Shown in pieces: positions 17,270 through 25,532 of a stretch of 64,000 bases of DNA. This stretch comes from Thiomicrorhabdus sp963677355 (GTDB lineage: Bacteria; Pseudomonadota; Gammaproteobacteria; Thiomicrospirales; Thiomicrospiraceae). The translations under genes and the position numbers were made by a program. The stretch spans positions 248,001-312,000 of the forward strand of contig CAXXXQ010000001.1 of assembly GCA_963677355.2 (NCBI GenBank), read 5' to 3'. Each line of letters starts with the position of its first letter. Within the stretch, counting starts at the first letter, position 1. Under the pieces are notes generated by a model. The model made no database searches. It had not been told where the DNA came from and saw only the letters and a list, made by a program, of their open reading frames with translations.

Positions 17270-18250
17270 TTATGCTGACTCTTTACTTACCAAACTTGAT
17301 GGCGGCCAGTTTTCTAACTTAGTACCAAGGCTTAAACCACGTTGAGCAAGAACATCTTTGATCTCTTGCAATGATTTTTTACCAAGGTTTGGTGTTTTTA
17401 GTAGGTGCGGCTCGGAGCGCTGTACTAAATCACCAATATAGTAAATTTGTTCTGCTTTCAGACAGTTAGCTGAACGAACCGTTAACTCTAGATCATCAAC
17501 AGGCTGCAAGAAGATAGGATCGAATTCGTTCTCTTCTTCTTCTGGAGCAGCAACTTCACGATGCTTAAGATCAACAAAAGCATTTAGTTGATAATGTAGA
17601 ACAGTTGCGGCTTGTTTGATCGCGTCTTCTGGATCCAATGTTCCATCAGTAACAACATCAAGAATCAATTTATCCAAATCTGTACGCTGTTCAACACGCG
17701 CATTCTGAACTTCATAACTTACTGTATGAACCGGGCTGAAACTTGCATCTAAACGCAAAGTTCCGATATTGGCATCATTAGCCGCTTGCGCAGCACGGTA
17801 ACCCATACCCTTTTCAACTTTTAGAGTCATGTTTAGTTCTGCACCATCTGAAAGATGAGCAATAACGTGATCCGGGTTAGCGATTTCAGTATCGTGGTTT
17901 AGGACGATATCTGAAGCACGAACCACCGCAGGACCTTTTTTGTTCAGTGTTAATTCTGCACTGTTTGAAGCATTCAGTTTTACAGCCACTTCTTTTAAGT
18001 TAAGAAGGATCTCTAAAACGTCTTCTCTTACGCCTTCAATTGAAGAGTATTCGTGTAAAACACCATCAATTTGCGCTTCAACAATAGCGGCACCTGGCAT
18101 AGATGACAGAAGAATACGACGTAACGCATTCCCCAGCGTGTGACCGAAACCACGCTCAAGCGGTTCTAGAGTCACACGGCTGTGAAAGTCAGACTTTCTA
18201 GCAATATCAACCATGCGTGGTGTTAGCAACTGTTCCAACATCTCTTGCAT
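17270..18250 (-). CDS. rpoA: DNA-directed RNA polymerase alpha subunit
   Basis: The alpha dimer nucleates RNA polymerase assembly and its C-terminal domain contacts UP elements and activators. The 326-residue protein has the assembly domain (about 1-235) with the signature VTLEPLERGFGHTLGNALRR, an acidic linker (APEEEENEFDPI) and the alpha-CTD (about 250-315) with the helix-hairpin-helix NLGKKSLQEIKDVLAQRG. Length is close to the 329 of E. coli. It lies between rpsD (24 bp upstream) and rplQ. Confidence 0.98.
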   Translation of the reverse strand: MQEMLEQLLTPRMVDIARKSDFHSRVTLEPLERGFGHTLGNALRRILLSSMPGAAIVEAQIDGVLHEYSSIEGVREDVLEILLNLKEVAVKLNASNSAELTLNKKGPAVVRASDIVLNHDTEIANPDHVIAHLSDGAELNMTLKVEKGMGYRAAQAANDANIGTLRLDASFSPVHTVSYEVQNARVEQRTDLDKLILDVVTDGTLDPEDAIKQAATVLHYQLNAFVDLKHREVAAPEEEENEFDPIFLQPVDDLELTVRSANCLKAEQIYYIGDLVQRSEPHLLKTPNLGKKSLQEIKDVLAQRGLSLGTKLENWPPSSLVSKESA

Positions 18251-18274
18251 TTGAAGTTATCTCCGTATCAAAGT

Positions 18275-18895
18275 TTACTTAGAGTAAAGCTCAACAATTA
18301 GGTTTTCTGAAATATCAGCAGATAGATCTGAACGATCAGGAACGTTTTTGAACGTACCTTCAAATGCAGATTTGTTAACTTCAACCCAGCTAACTGTTCC
18401 CGCTTGTGCATTAAGTTCTAGTGCAGTAGCGATACGAGATTGGTTACGTGATTTCTCACGAACTGAAACGACATCACCAGCATTAACTTCAAAAGAAGGA
18501 ATGTTGACAGATTGACCGTTTACCATAATCGCTTTATGCGAAACCAACTGACGCGCTTCAGCACGAGTTGTAGCGAAGCCCATACGATAAACAACGTTAT
18601 CTAAACGGCTTTCAAGGATCTGTAGAAGGTTAACACCTGTTGAACCTTTACGACGATCCGCTTCTTTATAGTAAAGACGGAATTTTTTCTCTAGTACACC
18701 ATACATACGACGTACTTTTTGCTTTTCGCGAAGCTGTAGACCATATTCGGTTACACGCTTACGACCTGCACCGTGCTGACCTGGTAGTTGATCGATTTTA
18801 CACTTAGAGTCGATGCTACGAACACCACTCTTAAGGAATAGATCAGTACCTTCACGACGAGCAAGTTTACATTTTGGACCAATATATCTAGCCAT
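18275..18895 (-). CDS. rpsD: 30S ribosomal protein S4
   Basis: S4 is a primary 16S rRNA-binding protein that nucleates small-subunit assembly; in E. coli it also represses the alpha operon. The 206-residue product starts MARYIGPKCKLARREGTDL and contains the S4 RNA-binding domain (about residues 95-160, LESRLDNVVYRMGFATTRAEARQLVSH). Length equals E. coli S4. It lies in alpha-operon order, 14 bp after rpsK. Confidence 0.98.
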   Translation of the reverse strand: MARYIGPKCKLARREGTDLFLKSGVRSIDSKCKIDQLPGQHGAGRKRVTEYGLQLREKQKVRRMYGVLEKKFRLYYKEADRRKGSTGVNLLQILESRLDNVVYRMGFATTRAEARQLVSHKAIMVNGQSVNIPSFEVNAGDVVSVREKSRNQSRIATALELNAQAGTVSWVEVNKSAFEGTFKNVPDRSDLSADISENLIVELYSK

Positions 18896-18909
18896 GTTAA
18901 CCTCAAATA

Positions 18910-19299
18910 TTAAACGCGACGTTTCTTAGGTGGACGGCATCCATTGTGAGGAATCGGAGTTACATCAGTGATAGATGTAATCTTGAAACCAGCACTATGA
19001 AGACCACGAACAGCTGAATCACGGCCAGGACCAGGGCCCTTAACCATAACTTCCATGTTCTTAACACCATAGTCGTGAGCCATTTGACCAGCTCGTTCTG
19101 CAGCAACCTGTGCAGCGAATGGAGTACTCTTACGAGAACCACGGAATCCGCTACCACCAGAAGTTGCCCAGCATAGTGCGTTACCTTGACGGTCTGTGAT
19201 AGTTACAATTGTGTTGTTAAAACTCGCGTGAACGTGTGCAACTGCATCCGTCACGACCTGTTTTTGTTTCTTTTTAACACGAGTATTTGCTTTTGCCAT
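18910..19299 (-). CDS. rpsK: 30S ribosomal protein S11
   Basis: S11 forms part of the small-subunit platform near the E site. The 129-residue protein has the basic N-terminus (RVKKKQKQV), HASFNNTIVTITDRQGN, GFRGSRKSTPFAAQVAA and the C-terminal end TPIPHNGCRPPKKRRV, all family hallmarks. It begins 21 bp after rpsM. Confidence 0.98.
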   Translation of the reverse strand: MAKANTRVKKKQKQVVTDAVAHVHASFNNTIVTITDRQGNALCWATSGGSGFRGSRKSTPFAAQVAAERAGQMAHDYGVKNMEVMVKGPGPGRDSAVRGLHSAGFKITSITDVTPIPHNGCRPPKKRRV

Positions 19300-19320
19300 A
19301 TCTAATCTCGCAATTATGCA

Positions 19321-19677
19321 TTATCGTTTAATAGGTCGGATAGGACCTTTACGAGTACGTGCATTTGTTTTGGTACGCTGTCCACGCAAAGGTAGACTAC
19401 GACGGTGACGAATACCACGGTAGCAACCCATGTCCATCAAACGTTTGATGTTCATAGAAACTTCACGGCGAAGATCACCTTCAATTTTAAAATTTGTTAC
19501 TTCATTACGAAGTGCTTCTAACTGTTCTTCAGTTAGGTCTCGAACCTTCGTGGTTGGGTCAATCTTAGTTGCCGCACAAACTTTCTGTGCAGAAGTTGAA
19601 CCAATCCCGTAGATCGAAGTCAATCCAATAACAATGTGCTTGTTTACTGGAATGTTTACGCCGGCAATACGAGCCAT
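19321..19677 (-). CDS. rpsM: 30S ribosomal protein S13
   Basis: S13 sits in the head of the small subunit and contacts tRNA and the intersubunit bridge. The 118-residue protein begins MARIAGVNIPVNKHIVIGLT and ends TNARTRKGPIRPIKR, with the helix-turn region SIYGIGSTSAQKVC. It opens the alpha operon here, with a GGGAG ribosome-binding site and its own candidate promoter 40 bp upstream. rpmJ (L36), normally found between secY and rpsM, is absent. Confidence 0.98.
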   Translation of the reverse strand: MARIAGVNIPVNKHIVIGLTSIYGIGSTSAQKVCAATKIDPTTKVRDLTEEQLEALRNEVTNFKIEGDLRREVSMNIKRLMDMGCYRGIRHRRSLPLRGQRTKTNARTRKGPIRPIKR

Positions 19678-19716
19678 TTTGCGCTCCCTTTAATTCCATC
19701 TACTGAAAAGCGGGCA

Positions 19717-19722
19717 ATTATA
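19717..19722 (-). promoter_or_regulatory. Candidate -10 box of the alpha operon promoter
   Basis: A consensus TATAAT on the minus strand, 40 bp upstream of rpsM in the 95-bp gap after secY. The -35 at 17-bp spacing (TGGTAT) is weak. The position agrees with the known alpha operon promoter of gammaproteobacteria. Confidence 0.55.
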
Positions 19723-19772
19723 CACACTTTTCAAACTAAATACCAGATATTATTAATAACCATAATTTATGG

Positions 19773-21080
19773 TTATTTACCTTTTAACTTTGCCTTTTTC
19801 ATCATGCCTTCATATTGATGAGATTGCATTTGAGCTTGAACCGCTGTCATGAAATCCATCACTACGATCACGATGATCAGTAGTGAAGTTCCACCAAAAT
19901 AAAATGGAACATTCCAATACAAAATTAGGAACTCAGGCAACAGACATACTGCAGTAATGTAGATCGCACCCGCAAGCGTTAGACGACCCATAATGCTGTC
20001 AATATGACGAGCTGTTTGTGCACCTGGACGGATACCTGGCAAATAGGCACCTGATTTTCTAAGATTATCGGCTGTCTCTTTTGGATTGAAAACAATCGCT
20101 GTATAGAAGAAACAGAAGAAGATAATCGCTAATGCATAAAACAGAATATACAGTGGCTGACCTGGTGACATCGTCGTTGCGATGTCCTTCAACCATCCTA
20201 GACCTTCAGCAGTACCAAACCAGCCACCTAGCGTCGCCGGGAAAAGGATAATACTTGAAGCAAAGATGGGAGGAATCACTCCAGCCATATTAAGTTTTAG
20301 TGGCAGATGTGACTCTTGACCACCATACAACTTACGACCACGCATTTTCTGCGCATAGTGAACAGGAATACGACGTTGTCCGCGCTCAACGAAAACAACA
20401 AATGCGATTACCGCAGCCACAAGTGCTAAAAGAATAAACACTGTGATCGCGTGCATAGCACCCGTATTAACTTGTTCGAAAGTTCCACCTAGAGCAGATG
20501 GCAAACCAGCCACGATACCAGCAAAGATAATTAATGAAATACCGTTACCAATACCACGTTCGGTAATTTGTTCTCCTAACCACATTAGGAAGATCGTACC
20601 ACCTACCAGAGTGATCACTGCCGTCAGTCTGAACAACAGACCTGGGTCAATGACAACTGACATACCATTAACATTCTGTGATTCAAGTGCAATAGCAACA
20701 CCTAGCGCTTGGAAAGTAGCAAGCACAACAGTACCGTAACGCGTGTACTGTGTAATCTTGCGACGCCCTTGCTCACCTTCTTTTTTAAGCTGCTCTAACG
20801 TTGGTGATACCACCGTCAAAAGCTGCATAATAATCGAAGCCGAGATATAAGGCATAATCCCCAATGCGAAGATCGACAAACGCTCAAGGGCACCACCTGA
20901 GAACATGTTAAACATGTCTAGGATAGTGCCCTTTTGCTGTTCGAACATTGCTGCTAATGCAACCGGATCAATTGAAGGTACCGGGATATGGGTACCTAAT
21001 CGATAAACGATTAAGGCACCCAAAACAAAAAAGATTTTGTTTCGTAGCCCGTTCATACCTGATGCAATAGAACTGTTCAT
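19773..21080 (-). CDS. secY: Protein translocase subunit SecY
   Basis: SecY is the channel of the Sec translocon in the inner membrane, partnered by SecE (encoded at 46273-46656) and SecG. The 435-residue protein has ten hydrophobic segments. Recognisable stretches are YRLGTHIPVPSIDP after TM1, GIMPYISASIIMQLL in TM2, the ring-forming VGGTIFLMWLGEQITERGIGNG, and RRIPVHYAQKMRGRK of the cytoplasmic loop. It is the last gene of the spc operon, 2 bp after rplO. Confidence 0.98.
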   Translation of the reverse strand: MNSSIASGMNGLRNKIFFVLGALIVYRLGTHIPVPSIDPVALAAMFEQQKGTILDMFNMFSGGALERLSIFALGIMPYISASIIMQLLTVVSPTLEQLKKEGEQGRRKITQYTRYGTVVLATFQALGVAIALESQNVNGMSVVIDPGLLFRLTAVITLVGGTIFLMWLGEQITERGIGNGISLIIFAGIVAGLPSALGGTFEQVNTGAMHAITVFILLALVAAVIAFVVFVERGQRRIPVHYAQKMRGRKLYGGQESHLPLKLNMAGVIPPIFASSIILFPATLGGWFGTAEGLGWLKDIATTMSPGQPLYILFYALAIIFFCFFYTAIVFNPKETADNLRKSGAYLPGIRPGAQTARHIDSIMGRLTLAGAIYITAVCLLPEFLILYWNVPFYFGGTSLLIIVIVVMDFMTAVQAQMQSHQYEGMMKKAKLKGK

Positions 21081-21082
21081 AA

Positions 21083-21517
21083 TTAAGCTTCTACTGAACC
21101 GCCAGCAGCTTCAATCGCTGCTTTAGCACCAGCAGTAGCTTGGATGCCTTGTAATTTAACTGCTTTAGTAATTTCACCTGAGTTAATTACTTTGACAGCA
21201 GTAAATTTTTCACCGATAACATCAGCTGCTTTTAATGCAGCGATATCAATGATATCAGCATCAATTTTCGCTAGTGTATCTAGACGAATCTCAGTTTTGT
21301 ACGCTGCTTGGCGTGAAGTAAAACCAATTTTTGGCAGTCTTCTTTGTAGTGGCATCTGACCACCCTCAAAACCGACTTTTGGCTTACCACCTGAACGAGA
21401 CTTAAGACCTTTGTGACCACGGCCACCCATCTTACCCCATCCAGAACCTTGACCACGTCCTACACGCTTTCTAGAAGATTTAGAACCTTCAGCAGGGCTT
21501 AGAGTATTTAATTGCAT
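21083..21517 (-). CDS. rplO: 50S ribosomal protein L15
   Basis: L15 binds 23S rRNA late in large-subunit assembly. The 144-residue protein has the Gly/Arg/Lys-rich extended N-terminus (KRVGRGQGSGWGKMGGRGHKG), the signature GFEGGQMPLQRRLPK and a compact C-terminal domain. It lies in normal spc order, 1 bp after rpmD. Confidence 0.98.
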   Translation of the reverse strand: MQLNTLSPAEGSKSSRKRVGRGQGSGWGKMGGRGHKGLKSRSGGKPKVGFEGGQMPLQRRLPKIGFTSRQAAYKTEIRLDTLAKIDADIIDIAALKAADVIGEKFTAVKVINSGEITKAVKLQGIQATAGAKAAIEAAGGSVEA

Positions 21518-21518
21518 C

Positions 21519-21707
21519 TTATGCTTCCTCTACCTTAAGCAAATAGGAAACCTTATTGATCATTCCACGATTTTCTGGAGTATCAATAACGCTAACTGTT
21601 TGGTGCATCTTTCTTAGACCAAGACCAGATACACACGCTTTGTGATTTGGTAGGCGTCCGATAACGCTTTTTACCAAAGTCACTTTTAGAGTTTTGTTAT
21701 CTGACAT
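21519..21707 (-). CDS. rpmD: 50S ribosomal protein L30
   Basis: L30 is a small bacterial large-subunit protein. From the ATG at 21707 the product has 62 residues (MSDNKTLKVTLVKSVIGRLP, then GLGLRKMHQTVSV and NRGMINKVSYLL), the usual length. An in-frame GTG three codons earlier (21716) overlaps the rpsE stop; the ATG has the better AGGTGAG ribosome-binding site, inside the end of rpsE, suggesting translational coupling. Confidence 0.97.
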   Translation of the reverse strand: MSDNKTLKVTLVKSVIGRLPNHKACVSGLGLRKMHQTVSVIDTPENRGMINKVSYLLKVEEA

Positions 21708-21708
21708 C

Positions 21709-22218
21709 TTACTCACCTAAAATTTCATCAACTGTTTTACCACGTTTAGCTGCAATGTAATCAGGGCTAGACATACCTGTTAATGCATTAACCGTAGAAC
21801 GAACAACGTTAACTGGACGTGTAGTACCTACACACTTAGAAAGTACGTTTTTAACACCTGCCGCTTCAAGAACAGCACGCATTGCACCACCAGCGATAAC
21901 CCCAGTACCTTCAGAAGCAGGAAGCATAACGATGTTAGCTGCACCTTGCTTGAAGTTGATTGGATACTGGATAGTACCGTTGTCTAGGTGAACGTCCTTC
22001 ATGTTACGACGTGCTTTTTCCATCGCTTTTTGGATCGCGACTGGTACTTCGTTAGCTTTACCGCTACCGTAACCAACTTTACCTTCACCATCACCTACTA
22101 CTGCAAGTGCTGAGAAACCAAATACACGACCACCTTTAACAACTTTAGCAACACGACGAACGTTTACTAACTTTTCAACTAATCCATCTTGTCCGTCTTG
22201 TAATTCACGTGAAGACAT
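21709..22218 (-). CDS. rpsE: 30S ribosomal protein S5
   Basis: S5 helps keep decoding accurate and forms part of the mRNA entry site. The 169-residue protein has the dsRBD-like N-terminal fold (LVNVRRVAKVVKGGRVFGFSALAV) and the C-terminal S5 fold (GTGVIAGGAMRAVLEAAGVKNV). Length is near E. coli's 167. Spectinomycin-loop residues around KVVKGGR are the usual ones. Confidence 0.98.
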   Translation of the reverse strand: MSSRELQDGQDGLVEKLVNVRRVAKVVKGGRVFGFSALAVVGDGEGKVGYGSGKANEVPVAIQKAMEKARRNMKDVHLDNGTIQYPINFKQGAANIVMLPASEGTGVIAGGAMRAVLEAAGVKNVLSKCVGTTRPVNVVRSTVNALTGMSSPDYIAAKRGKTVDEILGE

Positions 22219-22232
22219 AATTTATCCTTCCT

Positions 22233-22586
22233 TTAAAATTCAAGACCGTTTTCACGGGCTGATTCTGCTAATTGTTGGATACGTCCGTGGTATTTAAAAC
22301 CTGAACGATCGAAAGCAACCGCAGTAATACCAGCAGCTTTTGCTTTTTCAGCAATCGCTTTACCTACTGCAGCAGCAGCATCTTTATTACCCGTGTTACT
22401 AATTTCTTTTTTAACGTCCGCTTGTACAGTAGAACTTGAAGCAATTACTTCAGAACCAGTCGCAGAGATAAGCTGAGCGTAAATGTGCTGGCCAGTACGG
22501 TGTACACATAGACGAGGCATTTTTTGCTCTGCAATTTTTGCGCGAGTTCTTTTAGCTCTACGAAGACGAGCTGTTTTCTTATCCAT
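22233..22586 (-). CDS. rplR: 50S ribosomal protein L18
   Basis: L18 binds 5S rRNA in the central protuberance with L5 and L25. The 117-residue protein begins MDKKTARLRRAKRTRAKI and ends in the conserved DRSGFKYHGRIQQLAESARENGLEF. It lies 14 bp before rpsE and 12 bp after rplF. Confidence 0.98.
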   Translation of the reverse strand: MDKKTARLRRAKRTRAKIAEQKMPRLCVHRTGQHIYAQLISATGSEVIASSSTVQADVKKEISNTGNKDAAAAVGKAIAEKAKAAGITAVAFDRSGFKYHGRIQQLAESARENGLEF

Positions 22587-22598
22587 ATCGACTCAGCC

Positions 22599-23132
22599 TT
22601 ACTTCTTCTTAGCTTCTTTACGTAAAATGCGCTCATCAGCGTACTTAACACCCTTACCTTTATAAGGCTCTGGTGGACGGTACGCACGAATTTCAGCAGC
22701 AACTTGACCAACAAGTTGCTTATCCGCGCCTCTTACAACGATTTCAGTTTGTGAAGGAGTTTCTACCGTAATACCTTCTGGTAGAGCGTGCTCAACAGGG
22801 TGAGAGAAACCTAAAGTAAGGTCTACTGTCTTCCCGGCAGCTTTAGCACGGTAACCAACACCAACTAATTCTAATTTCTTTTCAAAACCGTCAGTGACAC
22901 CAACAACCATGTTATTGATGATTGCACGTACTGTACCAGCGTGTGCCCAACCGTTTTCAGCACCTTCTACAGGCGCACAAGTAACAACACCATCGGTGTT
23001 TGAAACTTCAACGCAAGAGTTAAACTCTTTTGTAAGCGTAGATTTAGCACCTTTGACAGTAACAGTGTTACCGTTTACAGATACTTCTACACCTGCAGGT
23101 AGAGTAACTGGAGCCTTTGCAATTCTAGACAT
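22599..23132 (-). CDS. rplF: 50S ribosomal protein L6
   Basis: L6 lies at the base of the GTPase-associated region. The 177-residue protein has the two tandem L6 folds: an N-terminal repeat starting MSRIAKAPVTLPAGV, and a C-terminal repeat ending in the signature RPPEPYKGKGVKYADERILRKEAKKK. Length matches E. coli. Confidence 0.98.
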   Translation of the reverse strand: MSRIAKAPVTLPAGVEVSVNGNTVTVKGAKSTLTKEFNSCVEVSNTDGVVTCAPVEGAENGWAHAGTVRAIINNMVVGVTDGFEKKLELVGVGYRAKAAGKTVDLTLGFSHPVEHALPEGITVETPSQTEIVVRGADKQLVGQVAAEIRAYRPPEPYKGKGVKYADERILRKEAKKK

Positions 23133-23143
23133 AATTTAATTCC

Positions 23144-23539
23144 TTATGCTACGTAGCAAACAACTTCACCACCGATACCAGCTTGGCGAGCATCGCGGTC
23201 AGTCATAATACCTTTTGACGTTGAAATTACAGCAGTCCCAAGACCACCAATTACTTTTGGTAACTCGTCTTTGTTTTTGTAAACACGTAGACCTGGACGG
23301 CTTACACGTTTAACCATTTCAATAACTGGTTTACCATCAAAATATTTTAGGTCAACTGAAAGTTCAGTTTTACCATTGTTCTCATTAATGCTGAATGCAG
23401 AGATATAACCTTCGGCTTCAAGTACTTTAGCGATCGCCGCTTTTACTTTTGAAGAAGGCATAACAACGTTTGCGTGACCAGCCATTTGGCCGTTACGAAT
23501 GCGTGTTAGCATATCAGCAATTGGATCAGACATACTCAT
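23144..23539 (-). CDS. rpsH: 30S ribosomal protein S8
   Basis: S8 binds the central domain of 16S rRNA; in E. coli it represses the spc operon by binding mRNA near rplX/rplE. The 131-residue protein begins MSMSDPIADMLTRIRNGQMA and contains RPGLRVYKNKDELPKV and the C-terminal STSKGIMTDRDARQAGIGGEVVCYV. The ATG two codons downstream (MSDPIADML) is an equally plausible start. Confidence 0.98.
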   Translation of the reverse strand: MSMSDPIADMLTRIRNGQMAGHANVVMPSSKVKAAIAKVLEAEGYISAFSINENNGKTELSVDLKYFDGKPVIEMVKRVSRPGLRVYKNKDELPKVIGGLGTAVISTSKGIMTDRDARQAGIGGEVVCYVA

Positions 23540-23551
23540 AGATATTTATCC

Positions 23552-23857
23552 TTACCAACTAGCTTTTCTTAATCCTGGAACATCACCTTGCATTGCTAAC
23601 TGACGTAGCATGTTACGTGATAAACCAAATTTTCTATAAACACCGTGTGGACGGCCAGTAATACGACAACGATTCTGTTGGCGAACCGGAGATGCATCAC
23701 GTGGAAGTTTATTCAACTTATCCACTGCTTCCATACGCTCAGAGAAGTCAACTGACTCATCTGCGATGATTGCCTTAAGCGCAGCACGTTTCTCTGCATA
23801 CTTAGCGACTTGTTTAGCACGCTTGATTTCGCGTTGCTTCATTGATTGCTTAGCCAT
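23552..23857 (-). CDS. rpsN: 30S ribosomal protein S14 (zinc-free type)
   Basis: S14 sits in the head of the small subunit. The 101-residue protein is the long form without the CxxC zinc ribbon found in the short paralogue; conserved parts are MAKQSMKQREIKRAK and CRITGRPHGVYRKFGLSRN. It keeps the spc order between rplE and rpsH. Confidence 0.98.
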   Translation of the reverse strand: MAKQSMKQREIKRAKQVAKYAEKRAALKAIIADESVDFSERMEAVDKLNKLPRDASPVRQQNRCRITGRPHGVYRKFGLSRNMLRQLAMQGDVPGLRKASW

Positions 23858-23868
23858 TAGAAAAACCC

Positions 23869-24408
23869 TTATTTCTTAAACGGAAAGTTAAAGGCTTCTA
23901 AAAGAGCTTTCGCTTCATCGTTAGTTTGTGCAGTCGTTGCAAAGTTGATATCCATACCACGGATTTTGTCAACTTTTTCAAACTCGATTTCAGGGAAAAT
24001 AATTTGCTCTTTAAGGCCTAAGTTATAGTTTCCGCGACCATCAAACGCCTTCGGGTTTACACCTTGGAAGTCACGTACACGAGGAAGTGCAACGTTAATT
24101 AGACGATCTAAAAACTCATACATCTTTTCGCCGCGCAAAGTCACTTTACAACCTAGAGGGTATCCATCACGGACCTTAAAGGATGCAACCGACTTACGAG
24201 CTAAAGTCTTAACCGCTTTCTGACCAGAAATCGCTTCCATATCAGAAATAGCGTTATCTAAAACCTTTTTATCAGCCAATGCTTCACCTACACCCATGTT
24301 GATCGTGATTTTCGTCAACTTAGGAGCTTGCATGACTGACTTATAACCAAACTGCTCAACTAACTTAGGAACAACTTGCTCTTTATAAATATTTTGTAAT
24401 CTTGCCAT
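23869..24408 (-). CDS. rplE: 50S ribosomal protein L5
   Basis: L5 binds 5S rRNA and contacts P-site tRNA. The 179-residue protein begins MARLQNIYKEQVVPKLVEQFG and carries ITINMGVGEALADKK, GYPLGCKVTLRGEKMYEFLDRL and the C-terminal FATTAQTNDEAKALLEAFNFPFKK. Length equals E. coli L5. Confidence 0.98.
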   Translation of the reverse strand: MARLQNIYKEQVVPKLVEQFGYKSVMQAPKLTKITINMGVGEALADKKVLDNAISDMEAISGQKAVKTLARKSVASFKVRDGYPLGCKVTLRGEKMYEFLDRLINVALPRVRDFQGVNPKAFDGRGNYNLGLKEQIIFPEIEFEKVDKIRGMDINFATTAQTNDEAKALLEAFNFPFKK

Positions 24409-24421
24409 CTTTATACCTTAA

Positions 24422-24736
24422 TTAAGCGTCAACCGCTTTTCCTGTAGATTTAAAGAAGCGGATTTTAGTATCGCCTTCAACTTTGTAACCAACTTTGTCA
24501 GCTTTGTTAGTTTCAGGGTTTACTAAAGCCACATTTGAGGCATCGATTGGCATCTCTTTAGAAACAATCCCACCTTGCGCACCAGTCATAGGGTTTGCTT
24601 TAGTGTGCTTCTTAACTAGATTGATACCATCTACTAGAACTTTACCGTTATCAAGAACAGAAGAAACCGAACCACGCTTTCCTTTGTCTTTACCTGTAAT
24701 AACGATAACTTCATCACCTTTTCTTAAACGATTCAT
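24422..24736 (-). CDS. rplX: 50S ribosomal protein L24
   Basis: L24 initiates large-subunit assembly. The 104-residue protein has the N-terminal KOW motif (RKGDEVIVITGKDKGKRGSV) and the conserved GGIVSKEMPIDASNVALVNP. It lies between rplN (10 bp upstream) and rplE. Confidence 0.98.
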   Translation of the reverse strand: MNRLRKGDEVIVITGKDKGKRGSVSSVLDNGKVLVDGINLVKKHTKANPMTGAQGGIVSKEMPIDASNVALVNPETNKADKVGYKVEGDTKIRFFKSTGKAVDA

Positions 24737-24746
24737 TACGTCTTCC

Positions 24747-25115
24747 TTATAGAACTTCAGGAGCTAGAGAAACAATCTTCATGAATTTCTCTGTACGTAG
24801 CTCACGAGTTACAGGGCCGAAGATACGTGTTCCGATAGGCTCATGTTTAGCGTTAAGAATAACTGCAGCATTGCCGTCAAACTTAATCTTAGAACCATCT
24901 TGACGTCTAACACCTTGAGCCGTACGAACGACTACTGCATTATAAACATCACCTTTCTTCACTTTTCCACGTGGTGCAGCTTCTTTTACACTCACTTTAA
25001 TTACGTCACCAATGCGTGCGTAACGACGTTTTGAACCGCCTAGCACTTTAATACACTGGACACGTTTAGCGCCGCTGTTGTCAGCAACATCTAGCACTGT
25101 TTGCATCTGAATCAT
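24747..25115 (-). CDS. rplN: 50S ribosomal protein L14
   Basis: L14 forms an intersubunit bridge. The 122-residue protein begins MIQMQTVLDVADNSGAKRVQ and ends FMKIVSLAPEVL, both diagnostic. It is the first gene of the spc operon: a 151-bp gap with promoter and structured leader separates it from rpsQ, as in E. coli. Confidence 0.98.
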   Translation of the reverse strand: MIQMQTVLDVADNSGAKRVQCIKVLGGSKRRYARIGDVIKVSVKEAAPRGKVKKGDVYNAVVVRTAQGVRRQDGSKIKFDGNAAVILNAKHEPIGTRIFGPVTRELRTEKFMKIVSLAPEVL

Positions 25116-25155
25116 GGTGGTACTCCATCCATAAACTAAAAATTACTTGCAACAC

Positions 25156-25212
25156 AAAAACCACCGAAAAGAGCAGTTCCTTTTATCAAAAAAGGCTTAT
25201 TCTTTAAGGTGG
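25156..25212 (-). promoter_or_regulatory. Structured leader of the spc operon, possible attenuator
   Basis: On the minus strand a nested stem forms: CCACC (25212-25208) with GGTGG (25165-25161), then AAAGA with TCTTT, then an inner CCTTTT/AAAAGG hairpin (on plus 25179-25184 and 25190-25195). Five T follow the outer stem. It lies between the predicted spc start site (about 25225) and rplN. It could be an attenuator, a protein-binding site, or the S10 operon terminator. Confidence 0.5.
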
Positions 25213-25231
25213 CATTTTGATAATTTGGCGG

Positions 25232-25260
25232 ATTATACTCGCTAATCTGCCAAATTGCAA
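25232..25260 (-). promoter_or_regulatory. spc operon promoter
   Basis: TTGCAA (25255-25260) and TATAAT (25232-25237) are separated by exactly 17 bp on the minus strand. Transcription would start near 25225, about 110 nt before rplN. An imperfect 12-bp dyad (25224-25235 with 25243-25254) overlaps the spacer and -10. Confidence 0.85.
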
Positions 25261-25266
25261 CAAAAG

Positions 25267-25530
25267 TTAAATTTTTGCTTTTTCGTCAATGCTTACCAAA
25301 GTCCATGACTTGTTTTTAGAGATTGGTGCAGTTTCTTTAATAGTTACTGTGTCACCAACTCCAGCAGAGTTATCTGCATCATGAGCCATGATCTTAGTAG
25401 ATTTTTTTACGAATTTTTTATACTTAGGGTGTTTAATGAAACGGTTAACGCGAACTACGATAGAAGCTTGCATTCCGTTTGATTCAACAACACCTTGAAT
25501 AGTACGTGCTTTATTTTCTTGACCAGCCAT
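25267..25530 (-). CDS. rpsQ: 30S ribosomal protein S17
   Basis: S17 is a primary 16S rRNA-binding protein with an OB fold. The 87-residue protein contains RTIQGVVESNGMQASIVVRV, the signature KKSTKIMAHDADN and GDTVTIKETAPISKNKSW. It is the last gene of the S10 operon. Confidence 0.98.
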   Translation of the reverse strand: MAGQENKARTIQGVVESNGMQASIVVRVNRFIKHPKYKKFVKKSTKIMAHDADNSAGVGDTVTIKETAPISKNKSWTLVSIDEKAKI

Positions 25531-25532
25531 CT

